Source: Dysidea avara
Taxonomy: Eukaryota > Porifera > Demospongiae > Dictyoceratida > Dysideidae
Assembly (NCBI RefSeq): GCF_963678975.1
Contig: NC_089274.1
Location: 3,832,001-3,896,000 of the forward strand
Direction of reading: 5' to 3'
Length of the DNA: 64,000 bases
Of this stretch, positions 34,357 to 44,825 are shown piece by piece; within the stretch, counting starts at the first letter, position 1, and each line of letters opens with the position of its first letter. A model generated the notes under the pieces. The model was not told where the DNA came from and did not search any database. It saw only the letters and a program-made list of their open reading frames with translations. Both the position numbers and the translations under genes were made by a program.

Positions 34357-37300
34357 TTAACTGTTAAACTTTGCAGCTCTCTTCTGTTTTCTTTGCTACA
34401 GGAAAAACAAATTGGCCTAAAAGAGAATTTCAATGATTTTACCTCCGAGCTCAGTGACGTGACAGGTACAGCTCCAAATTTCTGCTCCCTCTGTTTTTTC
34501 TTTGCGTCATCTTCAAGTGATGTTAAGGCTGGAGACACAGACGATCCAAAACGAGTAGCACGCGCCTTTAACTTTTCCATCTCCTAATAAGCAAAAAAAA
34601 AATTAGCACCCTAGTTGGAGTTGTGATATATATACGCTCCACCTATTCAGGACACATTGGGGCCAGCCAGGTTGAAGTGTCCTTGTTATAGTGGTGTCAT
34701 GGTTTCATACTATACAAATCAGATGATTATCTAGGTATCCTTAAATCAGTGTATGCAAATAGCAAATAGGACCATGTACAAGTGTCCTGATCACCAACAT
34801 GTCCTTATTAGTGAGGTCTAATTAGAAGTTCCATTGATATCATTCAAGGAGAAATCTTTTAGAGCAATTATCTTAAATTAAGGGGTAGAATTTCACCAGC
34901 TGTTTGTTGAACAGTTATTCAATTAGGCACTAATTACAACAGTTTATAAGAAAATCTTCCCAAACAGAAATTTTCAAAAACACTGATACGTGGACATACC
35001 TCATCAGATAATTTAATTTTCTTACTAAAGCTGCCACCAGCGTCGACTGGTCCAAACCTGTGTAAAGAAAACATTAACTTGTATGATTCGTAAATCAGAA
35101 AGTACCATAATTTGCTTTATTTCTGTGCAAAAAAATTTTCATGTAAAAATATTTTCATATGATTTATATGAATGACTCCTCTATTAGAGTAGTTCAATCT
35201 TGTGCAAAAAATTTCATGTAAGAAATTTTTGTACGTACAAAAATTATTTTACAACGAAAAAGCAAATTTTACAGTATATGTATTTGGTGGAAAAAGAAAT
35301 TTGGCAGTATTGTACCCTTCATACTCCTTCCCTCACGAAGACATCAAAAGCATGTGATCATGGATACCTTCAAATGAGCTCCATATTACATGTGTGCTCT
35401 CAGATATGCTAAGTTAGCTGGCACTAGTACAAATGTAATAGCTTTCTGAATGTTCTATTAGATTGTAAAATGAGAAAAAACTTTGGTATGCTGAATGGAC
35501 CTTATCTGCAATGACGTCAAAGCACAAAAAGGCGGCCGATAGTGTGGACACTTGACCATTGGGAGAGATGGTGGTTCACTATGTTAATGTTTACATACTG
35601 CAGCAAGGGGTAAGGTGAGGCATACATACTTATTACAAGACAAATTCGCATGGTTTTGAGTCGATACCAAAACTTAAGTCTGGTTTCTTTTGGTGGACTA
35701 TTTCACATCACGCTAACCTCTTACCCAATAGTTCCATGTCGTAAAATCCACAAACAAAGCTCATTTTAGTGATTACATATGAAGTGCCCACACTAAACAC
35801 GGCCATTTTGTCAATTATGATGTCATTGCAGATAAGGTCTATTGTATACTACTTGGAACTTGAGCAGTTACTGATCGCCAAGGACCTGCCTGACCTCATG
35901 TGTGGCCTATTATAGAGTCCACAATGCAAAAAAATTGAAATCCTCCAAAACTATTGGTAGGCTAAGTATAACACAACTGTGCCACGATAATCTAATGCTT
36001 TGATTTCAAGGTCATTGGGTGTATTGGCCGTGGTTTGAACATACTTTCTTTATTATTAGCACTTTACAGTGGCCAGCACTGAGGGTCTGACAACAACATG
36101 TGCTGCAGCCTTTCTGTAACAACTTTAAACAGGAAATAGGACCAGGAGTCCTACAGACCTTCAGCACTTGTGTTGGTAAAGTCTTAATAAATATATATAT
36201 ATATTTTAATTGATCACGTGAGTGCCTATTTCATGCATTGGATTGCTCTATGCATTCACTGGGCGAGATAACCGTATTGTTAGGTGTTTATAAACTTTGT
36301 ATCATTGCTGTTGGAGACTGTTTCACTGATGCATCACTCATTCTGGTATTTGTTTACAAAAATCACATCAGTTTGGCTAAACTTCAGCGAATAGATGGCT
36401 CAGCCAAGTAGGTGTTGTAAAACCATACTTGGACATTTCTATCATTTTCAATCAAACGAAAGTGACAAACTTGGGTGCCATGTTGGTGTTACACTTATGC
36501 ACAAGACAATATTTAAGTAGTTGGTTAGAAAATAACAATTTTTCTAATTGCAGACCCTACCCAGTGGCATAACTAGAACCAGACTGACACCAGGGCCTAG
36601 TGCAATCAGTGGCGTAGCTAACCGGAAGGTGATGGGGTGACACACCCCCACAGAACACTTAATGTCATGATTGTACAAAAAGGCTAATAACCCAATGATT
36701 GGCTAGCCAACATACGGTGTAGTATTAGCTAACTTACATCATATCCAAGTAGCTGCTATATTACAAATTACTATCTATGTAAGTAGAATGTAACCACCGC
36801 AGATTAAGCCTCATCTCACTCTCACGTGTCTCAACTGTACTCCAACATATTTGTCCATGATCAAGTAGAGCTATACATCACTGGCAGTATAGAATTACTT
36901 ATTATAATGCGTTATAGCTATTTACGTTAGACACTCCTGGCCACACTGATTTCGTTCACTGAATTTAGTGAATTACACTCCAGATTCCAGTTTGACTCCT
37001 TATCTCTATTTCCGAGTAATCCCCTCTAGTTTAATATATAGCAGACCAACTCTCTCAACAATTCATCGCCTCATAGTGCAGTTTAGTGTTATCTCAAGCC
37101 TCAGGTCAACTGCCTTTGTTTAAATGCACTATCACATGAGTAAGCTAGTCTAAAAATAGAACAATAATTAGTGTGAGTAACTAATATTTTCGTTACTTGT
37201 TATCTCAAGCATAGACGATCCTTTTGTTAACTGATGCATCACACGTTTGCTAAATGGAGTGAGTGGAAGTGCTGAAGAGAATAGCATTGAAGAAGCTGGC

Positions 37301-39293
37301 CATTTAGCACGACTGTTACCATGTGCTAGGACACATGCTCAACATTTTTTATATGGTCTAAATGCCACAGCCTAATGTACGTACGTGAAATTTAATTTAA
37401 GGGACGTGGTAGTTTGTGCCTCAATCAAATCGATCAATGGTCCACTATTGCTCACTAAGAGATACTCTAGAGTATAGACCTAAGACCAGTAAGCCTTCTT
37501 TGCTGTTTTGTTCAAGTTTTTGATACATCGCCCATGGTCCATGACAGTTGGCCAAGCCTATCTTGGCATTGCGGTATACAAAATGTCTGTTTTAAATCTA
37601 ACAATTTGCTGACACCTGGGCCTAGGCCCGGGTTTAATTACGCCATTGACTCTACCTACTATTAGACTTGCGATATGCTGATATGCATAGTCACTTTACA
37701 CTTCCATATAACTACTAAACCATTTTGCTGTCACTAACAATAGAAAGAGTAGGAATCACAGAGAGCAAAACACTACAGTACATGCCTACATGGCAGGCCT
37801 ACATGGTAGTGCTTTAACAACTTAGGCCATATTACCTGAGAAGACGTTAATGTTATTATGATATGTACATGATATTGTAAATCTTCACTGAGATACTGAC
37901 AAGATCATGCAAATCAAAAAATCAACATACCTTTCACGGCGAGCCATCTTCTTCGCCTCTTCCTCACTCACCCCAAACCTCTTTGCACGTAGTTCAGCAC
38001 GCTATTGGGTAAACAAGCAACAGTGGGTGGGGCACATTTTACAGTAGCCACACCTCCTGTGCAGTCATCTGAGATATTGGCTTCTTGGCTGCTTCAGTTG
38101 CAGGCTTGTCACTGTAAAGATGAAAGAGTGGGTGGGGCTGAAGACATTGCACAGCTACACACTCACTCTGTTGCTGGTTTATCATCTGCTACCTCATCCT
38201 TAGAGTCCTTGCCATCAGTAACATCTGATTTCTCCTGCTGAGGCAAAAATTTATTAGACAGAAACCTACGTATGATATCAACCAAGGACTGATTTACTAA
38301 AGATAAAGGCCGATTATGTAGGTGTTCTCATTTTCAGTGTCTTGTTGCTTGTACAACGAATTAGCCTCAGACAAACAATAAAACAAAGTTTTTCTGTTTG
38401 AGGAATGTAAAATCACATTGTTTACAAACCTGCCTTTTGCATTGGATTATCTTAATTAAAAGTTTTTCCACATCAATGAATGCTATTGTGTTCACAAAAT
38501 TGCTGAAATTTAGTTCCTCAAAAAAAAAAAGCATAATTCAAATATGGGTTTGAGAGTGTACTTGTAATGTAAGGCAGGAAATTTTGATGGAATGTTGATG
38601 GAAAAGTTGATTGATTTTCGTCAACTTTTATATTCAAACCTGATGAAGTAAAGATTTGTCAAATTTTCCACCAAAATTTCCTTGTCATACAATAAGTAGC
38701 TTTATTGAAACAGATTAAGGCCACATGCAATGGTTGGCACTATCGATACCTTCTTGGTTGGTTCGTTGGCAGCAGTGTCAGGCTTCTTGTCTCCCTCGTA
38801 GGACTCCTCAAGATTGTCCTCATCAAGTAACTCATCACCTAATTCTTCTTCTTCAGCTGTGATGGGTAAATATAACATTTAGTATGTGTGCTTGTGTAGT
38901 GTACATTTTCCAAGTTAAACCATCCTCAGCACAAAAGACAAAACTAAATAGTAAAGAAAACAGTGGGACCACTGATCAATGTCCGAGATTAAAACAACAG
39001 ACACCGTGCCCCAGAAAAGCAGAAATTTCTGTACAGCAAGCAGCCCCCAAATCTAGTAAACATCACCGACCTTCCTTCTGTAAATGCTCGATCAGTCTTG
39101 CGACAAGTTCCGGTTTGTTTCCTTTGTTGCTCAAGCCTAGATCCACGAGTCGCGTGCGAAGCTCTTGCACCTGATAACCAAACACCACGTTATGATAAAC
39201 AATGCACTAGTAGCCCACCTTTAACTTCTTGATCTCCGCAATATCAATCTCATGCATATCTTCCGTGCCTTCATCCAAACCCGCGTTACTCAT
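34357..39293 (-). CDS. SARNP: SAP-domain mRNA-export protein SARNP (CIP29/Tho1)
   Basis: Nine exons join to 239 residues (human 210): 39293-39219, 39170-39071, 38856-38750, 38237-38167, 38111-38054, 38001-37931, 35057-35000, 34583-34443, 34395-34357. The N-terminal SAP domain (IAEIKKLKVQELRTRLVDLG, then NKGNKPELVARL) binds nucleic acid. An acidic EEEELGDELLDED linker follows, then the C-terminal repeats RAKRFGV, RERFGP, RATRFGS and EQKFGA. These match the RAERFG-type repeats by which SARNP/Tho1 contacts the DDX39B/Sub2 helicase of the TREX export complex. The last exon gives QRKQKRAAKFNS, matching the basic end of the family. Exon 4 has a tandem acceptor (CAGCAG), so 38237 or 38234 can be used, changing one residue. 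Convergent with MIOS (437 bp between stops). Intron 6 is 2.9 kb and repeat-filled. Confidence 0.87.
35058..37930. other. SARNP intron 6, repeat-filled
   Basis: 2.9 kb without a recognised exon. AT-rich CAAAAATTT-type blocks occur at about 35100-35280, a LINE-type tail at 36060-36200 and low-copy sequence elsewhere. The short open frames look like chance. Confidence 0.6.
36060..36200 (+). repeat. LINE-type 3' tail fragment
   Basis: Ends GACCTTCAGCACTTGTGTTG, then GTAAAGTCTTAATAAATATATA. It shares its body with 33285-33372 (inverted) and 41290-41385. The AATAA-type end suggests the 3' terminus of a LINE or SINE. Confidence 0.55.
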
Positions 39294-39358
39294 CGCCTTT
39301 CCTCACAAACACAATTTAAATCCCACAATGATAAAGTTTGTAACTGAAATCAATGATG

Positions 39359-39375
39359 GAATCGATTGTGGTACA
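39359..39375. promoter_or_regulatory. GAATCGATTGTGGTACA motif upstream of SARNP
   Basis: This 17-mer lies 66 bp upstream of the SARNP start codon and recurs exactly at 56724-56740, in the shared promoter of GTF3C4 and the second receptor gene. Function unknown. Confidence 0.4.
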
Positions 39376-39393
39376 ACAGTAAGGCAGTATTAC

Positions 39394-39427
39394 CAAGAGT
39401 TCATAATATATATATTATGTACTCTTG
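39394..39427. mobile_element. 34-bp CAAGAG palindromic element with 7-bp target duplication
   Basis: Left half CAAGAGTTCATAATATA and right half TATATTATGTACTCTTG form a near-perfect palindrome. Exact direct repeats GTATTAC flank it (39387-39393 and 39428-39434). The left end carries TTC and the right end (inverted) TAC after CAAGAG, the same asymmetry as in the 927-bp copy at 9533. It therefore looks like the bare ends of the same family. Confidence 0.75.
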
Positions 39428-39744
39428 GTATTACATATGTGGAGCTGGAGGCTGGAAAGGTGGAGGATAAGCTGTAATGCTGAGTGAGTTCCGAAAGAGT
39501 TCTGTTTTTTAACCATGTGAATGTGATATTAGAGCACGAATTTCTAGACAGGCGGCGCCCGCCTCTCAGTTCGCAACACAGAACTCTTAAATGAAAACTA
39601 GTCTGCTGAACTTACTTTACAATAATGATACAATGTTGATGATCTTATTGATATCCGCAAGATTACTTCATCTAGAAAATGACTAGGGGGGGCAGGGCAA
39701 GTTTGCTTTTTTGTGCACGGCATCTAGGGGCCATGCCCACTAGA

Positions 39745-40075
39745 CTGTCAGATTGCTTCTGGCGCATTAAATATTTGTATTTTAGACTCTCATAGATCAC
39801 TTCTGGTGCATTCTCAGGTACCTGAAATTGTGACATGCTGCTCCAGAAATTTTTGTATTTTAAACTCTACTTCTGGTGTATTCTGTGATACTTGACAAGC
39901 TGCAGATTGCTGCTCCAGGAAAATTTTGCATTTAGACTTCTCATAGATTACTTTTAGTACATTCTCAGTAACTTGAGAATGTGATATGCATGCCACTCCG
40001 ATTTTTTGCATTTTAGACTCTTGTAAATTGCTTCTGGTACATTCTCAGGCACCTGAGAATAACATGCCCTCTTTG
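39745..40075. repeat. Degenerate tandem repeat, about 4 units of 80-95 bp
   Basis: Each unit contains variants of TTTTAGACTCTCATAGATC, CTTCTGGTGCATTCTCAG and a CTCCAGAAATTTT-type block. The units are diverged, so the array is old. Confidence 0.65.
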
Positions 40076-41289
40076 GATTTTAGCATCCTCATTTAAACTA
40101 TCGCTTAAAATTTAAGGGGGGCGAGAATTTGTCAAGGGGGAAAGCCCCTCCCTAAATGAAACCCTGCTAGCAATTCGTGAAAGGATACTACATGCAATTA
40201 ATGACTAACATTGACTCATATAAATTATTATGGCCTTGCTGTGATTTCTGATCACCTGCTGACATGTAGAATTGAGATTTCAGGTTTGTGAGAACTAGGT
40301 GAATTTGGACTAGGTTTGTGAGGACCGTGCAATTGCATTTATTTGATGGTAAATGGTACAGCTTTCATTGCTGTAGAACTATTTGTATAGTATATTGTAG
40401 GTAGTTGAAGATGGGGTTCAAACTGTATGTTATATATTAGAGCTGGCATAGACCTGTCATTGTTAGCTATATAGTGTAGCAGCCACAACCTAGCTATCAG
40501 ATGAACATCCTAAAAATAGTTAAGACTATGGCACACTATTATGGATTAAGTGGTCAGTCACACTCTTCCTTTTCTCATTGATCTCAATACTATATAGCTA
40601 GATTAAAGAGGATCATATTTTGGTCATGTAAATCAGCTATTAGTGTAAAAAATAAAATTTAAATCTGCTGTTTTGAATGTGAAGTTAATAAATTAAGTTT
40701 ATGCTTTTATGCAGTTTGCTGTGGTTGTGCCCAGGAAATAATGGCTTGTAAAAGCCACCAATCTTATAATGAAACAGTGGAAACACCTGCAGGAGAATAT
40801 GCCTGAGTGGAGGACGGAAAACAGATCAATCATTTATTAATGGCTTTAGTGACTGGGAAAATTTTTACAAATTTGTTTTCCAATTCATTAAAATTTCCCT
40901 CTTAACATTTGTCAAATTTTCAACTCATCAAAATACTCAAATTCTTTGGTACTTCTCAAAGTGGTCCACTATCCTTAGATGAGTGCAAAATGCATGCAGT
41001 CAACTGATTATCTGAATCTGACTTTTAAACTGTTCTAGTTGCTTACTAGTTTTGCCTAATAGCTGTATTCAGCCACCAATAGTACAATACATCATTGACG
41101 TGGTAAGTAAAGCAATGACGCTGGCAGGGATGAAAAACTAATTATTAAATTTATGTGGCCTTAAGCTAGTATCTATCTCTTTTTTTTTCGTTGCAGGAAT
41201 GCAATAGATACCAACTTTAAAGTACACTGACATGTGAGCTAAGACTCTTATATACACTGAAACTGTATAGCATGCAAGAAGATAATGGA

Positions 41290-41385
41290 AGAATGTGCAT
41301 GGAAACAGATGTAGGCAGTGAACAGGAAACAGAGTTGCTGTCAGACCTTCAGTGCTGGTCACTGTAAAGCTTTAATAACAATAAC
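41290..41385 (+). repeat. LINE-type 3' tail fragment
   Basis: CAGACCTTCAGTGCTGGTCA, then GTAAAGCTTTAATAACAATAACAA. Related to 36060-36200; diverged. Confidence 0.5.
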
Positions 41386-42506
41386 AATAGAGTAGAGTGG
41401 CTAAATTTTGTGCTGCTATATAGTATAGGAGTCTAGCTATATGCCCTCAAAGTATTTAGAAAAAATTACATTAATGTAAAGTTTTGACAGAGCGATGAAT
41501 GCAGTGACTACTCTGTTAGAATATGCAAATGATTGTCCTGTTAGAATATACCTCAATCCTGCACGCAAATACTAATATTCAACCAAACGCTCAAACTTCT
41601 CACAATGTACGATTGTAAACAAACAGTAGCCACCACTCAGTACAAGGAATCATCTACATGTAGAACTTACCATTACTCTGAAAGAGTGATATGTATTCTG
41701 AAGGTGCCTTATACTTTTTAATTGTGCCTTTACACAGAGTAGGACTATCTTCCTAGGAGAGCTAGCTATAGAAACTCTTCAAAGCGATGGTTATTGACTG
41801 CATGGTTCAGTCCAATATGTGACCTAATTTGGGAAAACCATCAATGTACACACATCAATAGGTTGTGAGATATGCAACTTTAAACATTTCAATCCAGTAT
41901 AGTTTAGCAAGGCTAAAAGTTTTGAATTTGAATTTTTCACCATGAATGCAGCCACCGTTATGCTTAACCCATGCACAGCATGCAAGCTAGTTACTGATAT
42001 AACCATGCTTTTTTTCATAGCAGTATCTGTAACACAGGCATACCACCATGGTTGTGGTGGGCAGGCAATTGTATAACAACAGAAAATGGCGAAGCAGGTC
42101 ATATGGAGTCTCCAACCTAAATACTGGGCTCTAAAGACTACCTGTGCCACTCAAAGTGAAAGAAATACATGTAGAAATCATCTGAGCAACTGTCCAAGGG
42201 TGTCCATGTCTCTAGCAGTGCAAGGTGCCAGAGCATTCCTAGTGACTGGTATATACCCACTCGTGAAAAGAATCCCAAGCAACTTAGTGGTATGGCTGTG
42301 GTGTGAATGTGTAGTGTATTGGTGTGGCTATCCATTTCCAAAATCCAGTCACAAATATCTCAGCTTTTCTTATTTATAAAAAATGGGTCATATACCCAGA
42401 CAGTTGCTGTTGCATTCTTTACAGTTAAGAGTTGACTAATAATATAAGATCACCAAATGGACTTAACTACAAGATATAGTCAGATACAAACATAAAAAGC
42501 TATATA

Positions 42507-44825
42507 TCACTGTGGTGTGATTGTTACTAACATACATGTTGTTACTAGATCATCATCTATGTCACTATTGTGTGTACCAGTCAAGCCTCCCACAAGGAAG
42601 ATCTGACTATCGTTTACATGGATGGACAAGTCAAAATGATATTCGATCGAATTTTCAGCAACATACTCCCAGGATTTTGTATAAGTGTTATAGATGTAGA
42701 TCATTGGAGACAATGTCCACTTTTTAGTTTGCTTATCCATGTAATCTCCACTGAAGATGATCAGATGACCTTGATGGTGGTTGATGGATTGAGAAGAGTA
42801 AGGCATGTCGGATAATTTGTTCCACACTCGACCACTGCTGGATTTGTTACTGCTCTGTAGTAATAATGGTAGAGATACAGTAACTATACTATGTGTACTC
42901 TGTTTGTGTTTATTATATCCTGCAGCAATGTACAAGTTGTCATTGACGATAACAGGAACTGCACCAACAATAGCATTAGGCAAGTGTTTAACCACACTCC
43001 AGTGTGAGTGATTGTCAGCAATATGAAGAACTTCTACTGATCTTATCGCACTTTTAGGATCCCAACTTGTTGCTCCACCAGCTACTATCACTGATGATCC
43101 ATGGGAAATGCATGAGGCAAGGCATCGTGCAGTTGGCATGTCAGGGTATCGATTAAACCATTTCTCATACTTTTCATTCCACAGAAATACTTTGTTGGTT
43201 GCTTTACCATCAACTACACTTCCTCCAATAGCTAATAACTGTTTCCTGTTAGGTACAGCCACTAGACTAAATCTAAGATATGGAAGTTTGGGCAGCACAG
43301 ACCAGCAATCTTTGTGCAAGTCATACACAAGAGGGGTATTTTTACTATCATCTACTGCAGCATATAATTTCCCATCAAGTTCAGCAACAGATAAGGCTAA
43401 TGCTTTTATGGGAAGATCAGCACACTTCTGCCATGTAAACTTGAGGTTGTTTCCAGTACTTGTGCGAACCTGGCCAAAAACAGATAACACGCATGCACAC
43501 ACACGCACGCACGCACGCACACACACACACACACACTTAAAATAACAACATACCTGTTTCGGCATGGTTGGATTCATCATGGGAGTAATACTTTCCATCG
43601 ATGATGGAGGTACTTTGTCTACAGTAAGTTGCTTCAACAAGTCTTGCCCCATTTCTGTCCCTGAAATATCTGATGCAAGTGTCTGAAGTTGTGCTGGTGA
43701 TTGGTAAGGAGACAAAGACTGCAAGTTGGAAACCAGTCCATCTACTTTTGTATTTTCATCAAAATCTACTTCATCTTTAGGCTGGTTTTGTGTTCCCTGG
43801 TGCTGTGATAGCCTATCACCTTTGCTTTTAATTTCAACACCTATTGTCTGTAGTGATTGCAGCTGCGGCAAATCCGAGAGGTGTTCCTTATTGACAAGAC
43901 CCTCCAACTGTTCACATAGTGTCACTATTGATGTTCTGTTCTTGGGAAGATTGCTGAGGCAGCTTTCAATCAAAGAAACCAGCACACCTAACTTGCTTCT
44001 GTCCATTCTACTGAAATACTGACTGCGTCTTTCCACTTCTGTGCAACCTTTGACTTCAAATGTTGTAGGATCAGTAACTACAGGTTCCAAGGGAGTGGGC
44101 CACTGATGGGATAGAGTGTGGAGCATTACACAGCCAAATGAGAACACATCTAATTCCTTTCCATATTGAACATTTTCTGGTGTATCTGCTAATGCTTCAG
44201 GAGGCATAAAATGAATAGTACCAGGTGCTGTGGTCATTTTTGACTGCTTTATCGGGTCAACAAGACGGGCTGTACCTAGGTCGCCAACTTTTGCTTCCAT
44301 TCTTTCTGAAAGTAAAACATTATTGCTCGACAAATCACGGTGAATGATAGGAAGAGTACGGGAATGTAGATACCTAACACCTAACGACACGTCATAAAGA
44401 ATTTTCAGTTTCGTTTCTGTCGGAATGACTGGAGTTTGTTCTAGCAGATTAGTTAGACTACAGTGAAGTCGTTCCATGACTAAACTAGGTATTCTGGCAC
44501 CAGGAGAAATGTAAATACCGAAGAAACGAACTATTTTGGGATGACGTAATCGGCTGCTTTGCTCACACTCGCGCAAGAAACGTTGTCTAAGCGCCTGAAA
44601 CTCTTCCTCGCTCACTTCATTCATGAAAATGGTGTGTATTTCCTTAACTGCCACATCAGTACCTTCCCATCTAGCCTCTAGGATCCTGCCATTCGCTCCT
44701 CTTCCGATTTGTCTGCCAAGTTGAATATTATCAATGACCCAGTCTTGTAGTGAAGCTGGTATGTCAAGTGGTAAAACATCACGAGCAGCCATCATGTTAC
44801 TGAATAAAACTGTGTTAGAGAGCAC
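42507..44825 (-). CDS. TKL-type protein kinase with C-terminal Kelch repeats
   Basis: Two exons, 44825-43554 and 43469-42507, give 744 residues. The kinase domain (about residues 34-315) has the glycine loop GRGANG (41-46), lysine K61 in VAVKEI, HRDLSSNN (162-169), GDLG at 181-184 (DLG in place of DFG) and PPE (208-210) in place of APE. The style is TKL/RIPK-like and the key residues are present, so it is probably active. A Ser/Gln-rich linker follows. The C-terminal 320 residues hold about five or six Kelch repeats, with blocks such as LLAIGGS, VIVAGGA, LYIAAGY, LIIFSGD and FLVGGLT, likely one beta-propeller. The gene is almost intronless; the only intron (43470-43553) is 84 nt, a multiple of three with no stop. 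The start may be M1, M11 or M12. I know of expanded sponge TKL kinases with accessory domains but cannot name an orthologue. Confidence 0.85.
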   Translation of the reverse strand: MLSNTVLFSNMMAARDVLPLDIPASLQDWVIDNIQLGRQIGRGANGRILEARWEGTDVAVKEIHTIFMNEVSEEEFQALRQRFLRECEQSSRLRHPKIVRFFGIYISPGARIPSLVMERLHCSLTNLLEQTPVIPTETKLKILYDVSLGVRYLHSRTLPIIHRDLSSNNVLLSERMEAKVGDLGTARLVDPIKQSKMTTAPGTIHFMPPEALADTPENVQYGKELDVFSFGCVMLHTLSHQWPTPLEPVVTDPTTFEVKGCTEVERRSQYFSRMDRSKLGVLVSLIESCLSNLPKNRTSIVTLCEQLEGLVNKEHLSDLPQLQSLQTIGVEIKSKGDRLSQHQGTQNQPKDEVDFDENTKVDGLVSNLQSLSPYQSPAQLQTLASDISGTEMGQDLLKQLTVDKVPPSSMESITPMMNPTMPKQVCCYFKCVCVCVRACVRVCACVLSVFGQVRTSTGNNLKFTWQKCADLPIKALALSVAELDGKLYAAVDDSKNTPLVYDLHKDCWSVLPKLPYLRFSLVAVPNRKQLLAIGGSVVDGKATNKVFLWNEKYEKWFNRYPDMPTARCLASCISHGSSVIVAGGATSWDPKSAIRSVEVLHIADNHSHWSVVKHLPNAIVGAVPVIVNDNLYIAAGYNKHKQSTHSIVTVSLPLLLQSSNKSSSGRVWNKLSDMPYSSQSINHHQGHLIIFSGDYMDKQTKKWTLSPMIYIYNTYTKSWEYVAENSIEYHFDLSIHVNDSQIFLVGGLTGTHNSDIDDDLVTTCMLVTITPQ
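43470..43553 (-). other. In-frame 84-nt intron made of CA/GT repeat
   Basis: Donor CAG|GTATGT and acceptor GGCCAG|GTTCGC on the minus strand. The body is largely GT/GC alternation. If retained it adds 28 Cys/Val-rich residues without a stop. I call it an intron because the borders are canonical and the insert is low-complexity. Confidence 0.75.

Larger units (their letters stand above)
39294..42506. other. Intergenic spacer between SARNP and the kinase-Kelch gene
   Basis: 3.2 kb. SARNP is transcribed away from this spacer and the kinase gene ends in it. It holds the 17-mer shared with another promoter (39359-39375), the 34-bp CAAGAG palindrome, a degenerate tandem repeat (39745-40075), a LINE-type tail (41290-41385) and two ACTCTAATAGAG-type motifs near 41510-41545. 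No gene recognised. Confidence 0.6.

Noticed and set aside
41824-42150. 108-residue minus-strand frame
   Set aside because: No homology, no supporting exon and random-looking composition.
42507-44825. Single uninterrupted 772-residue kinase-Kelch protein
   Set aside because: The middle is a GT-repeat stretch with canonical splice borders, so a two-exon 744-residue protein is preferred.
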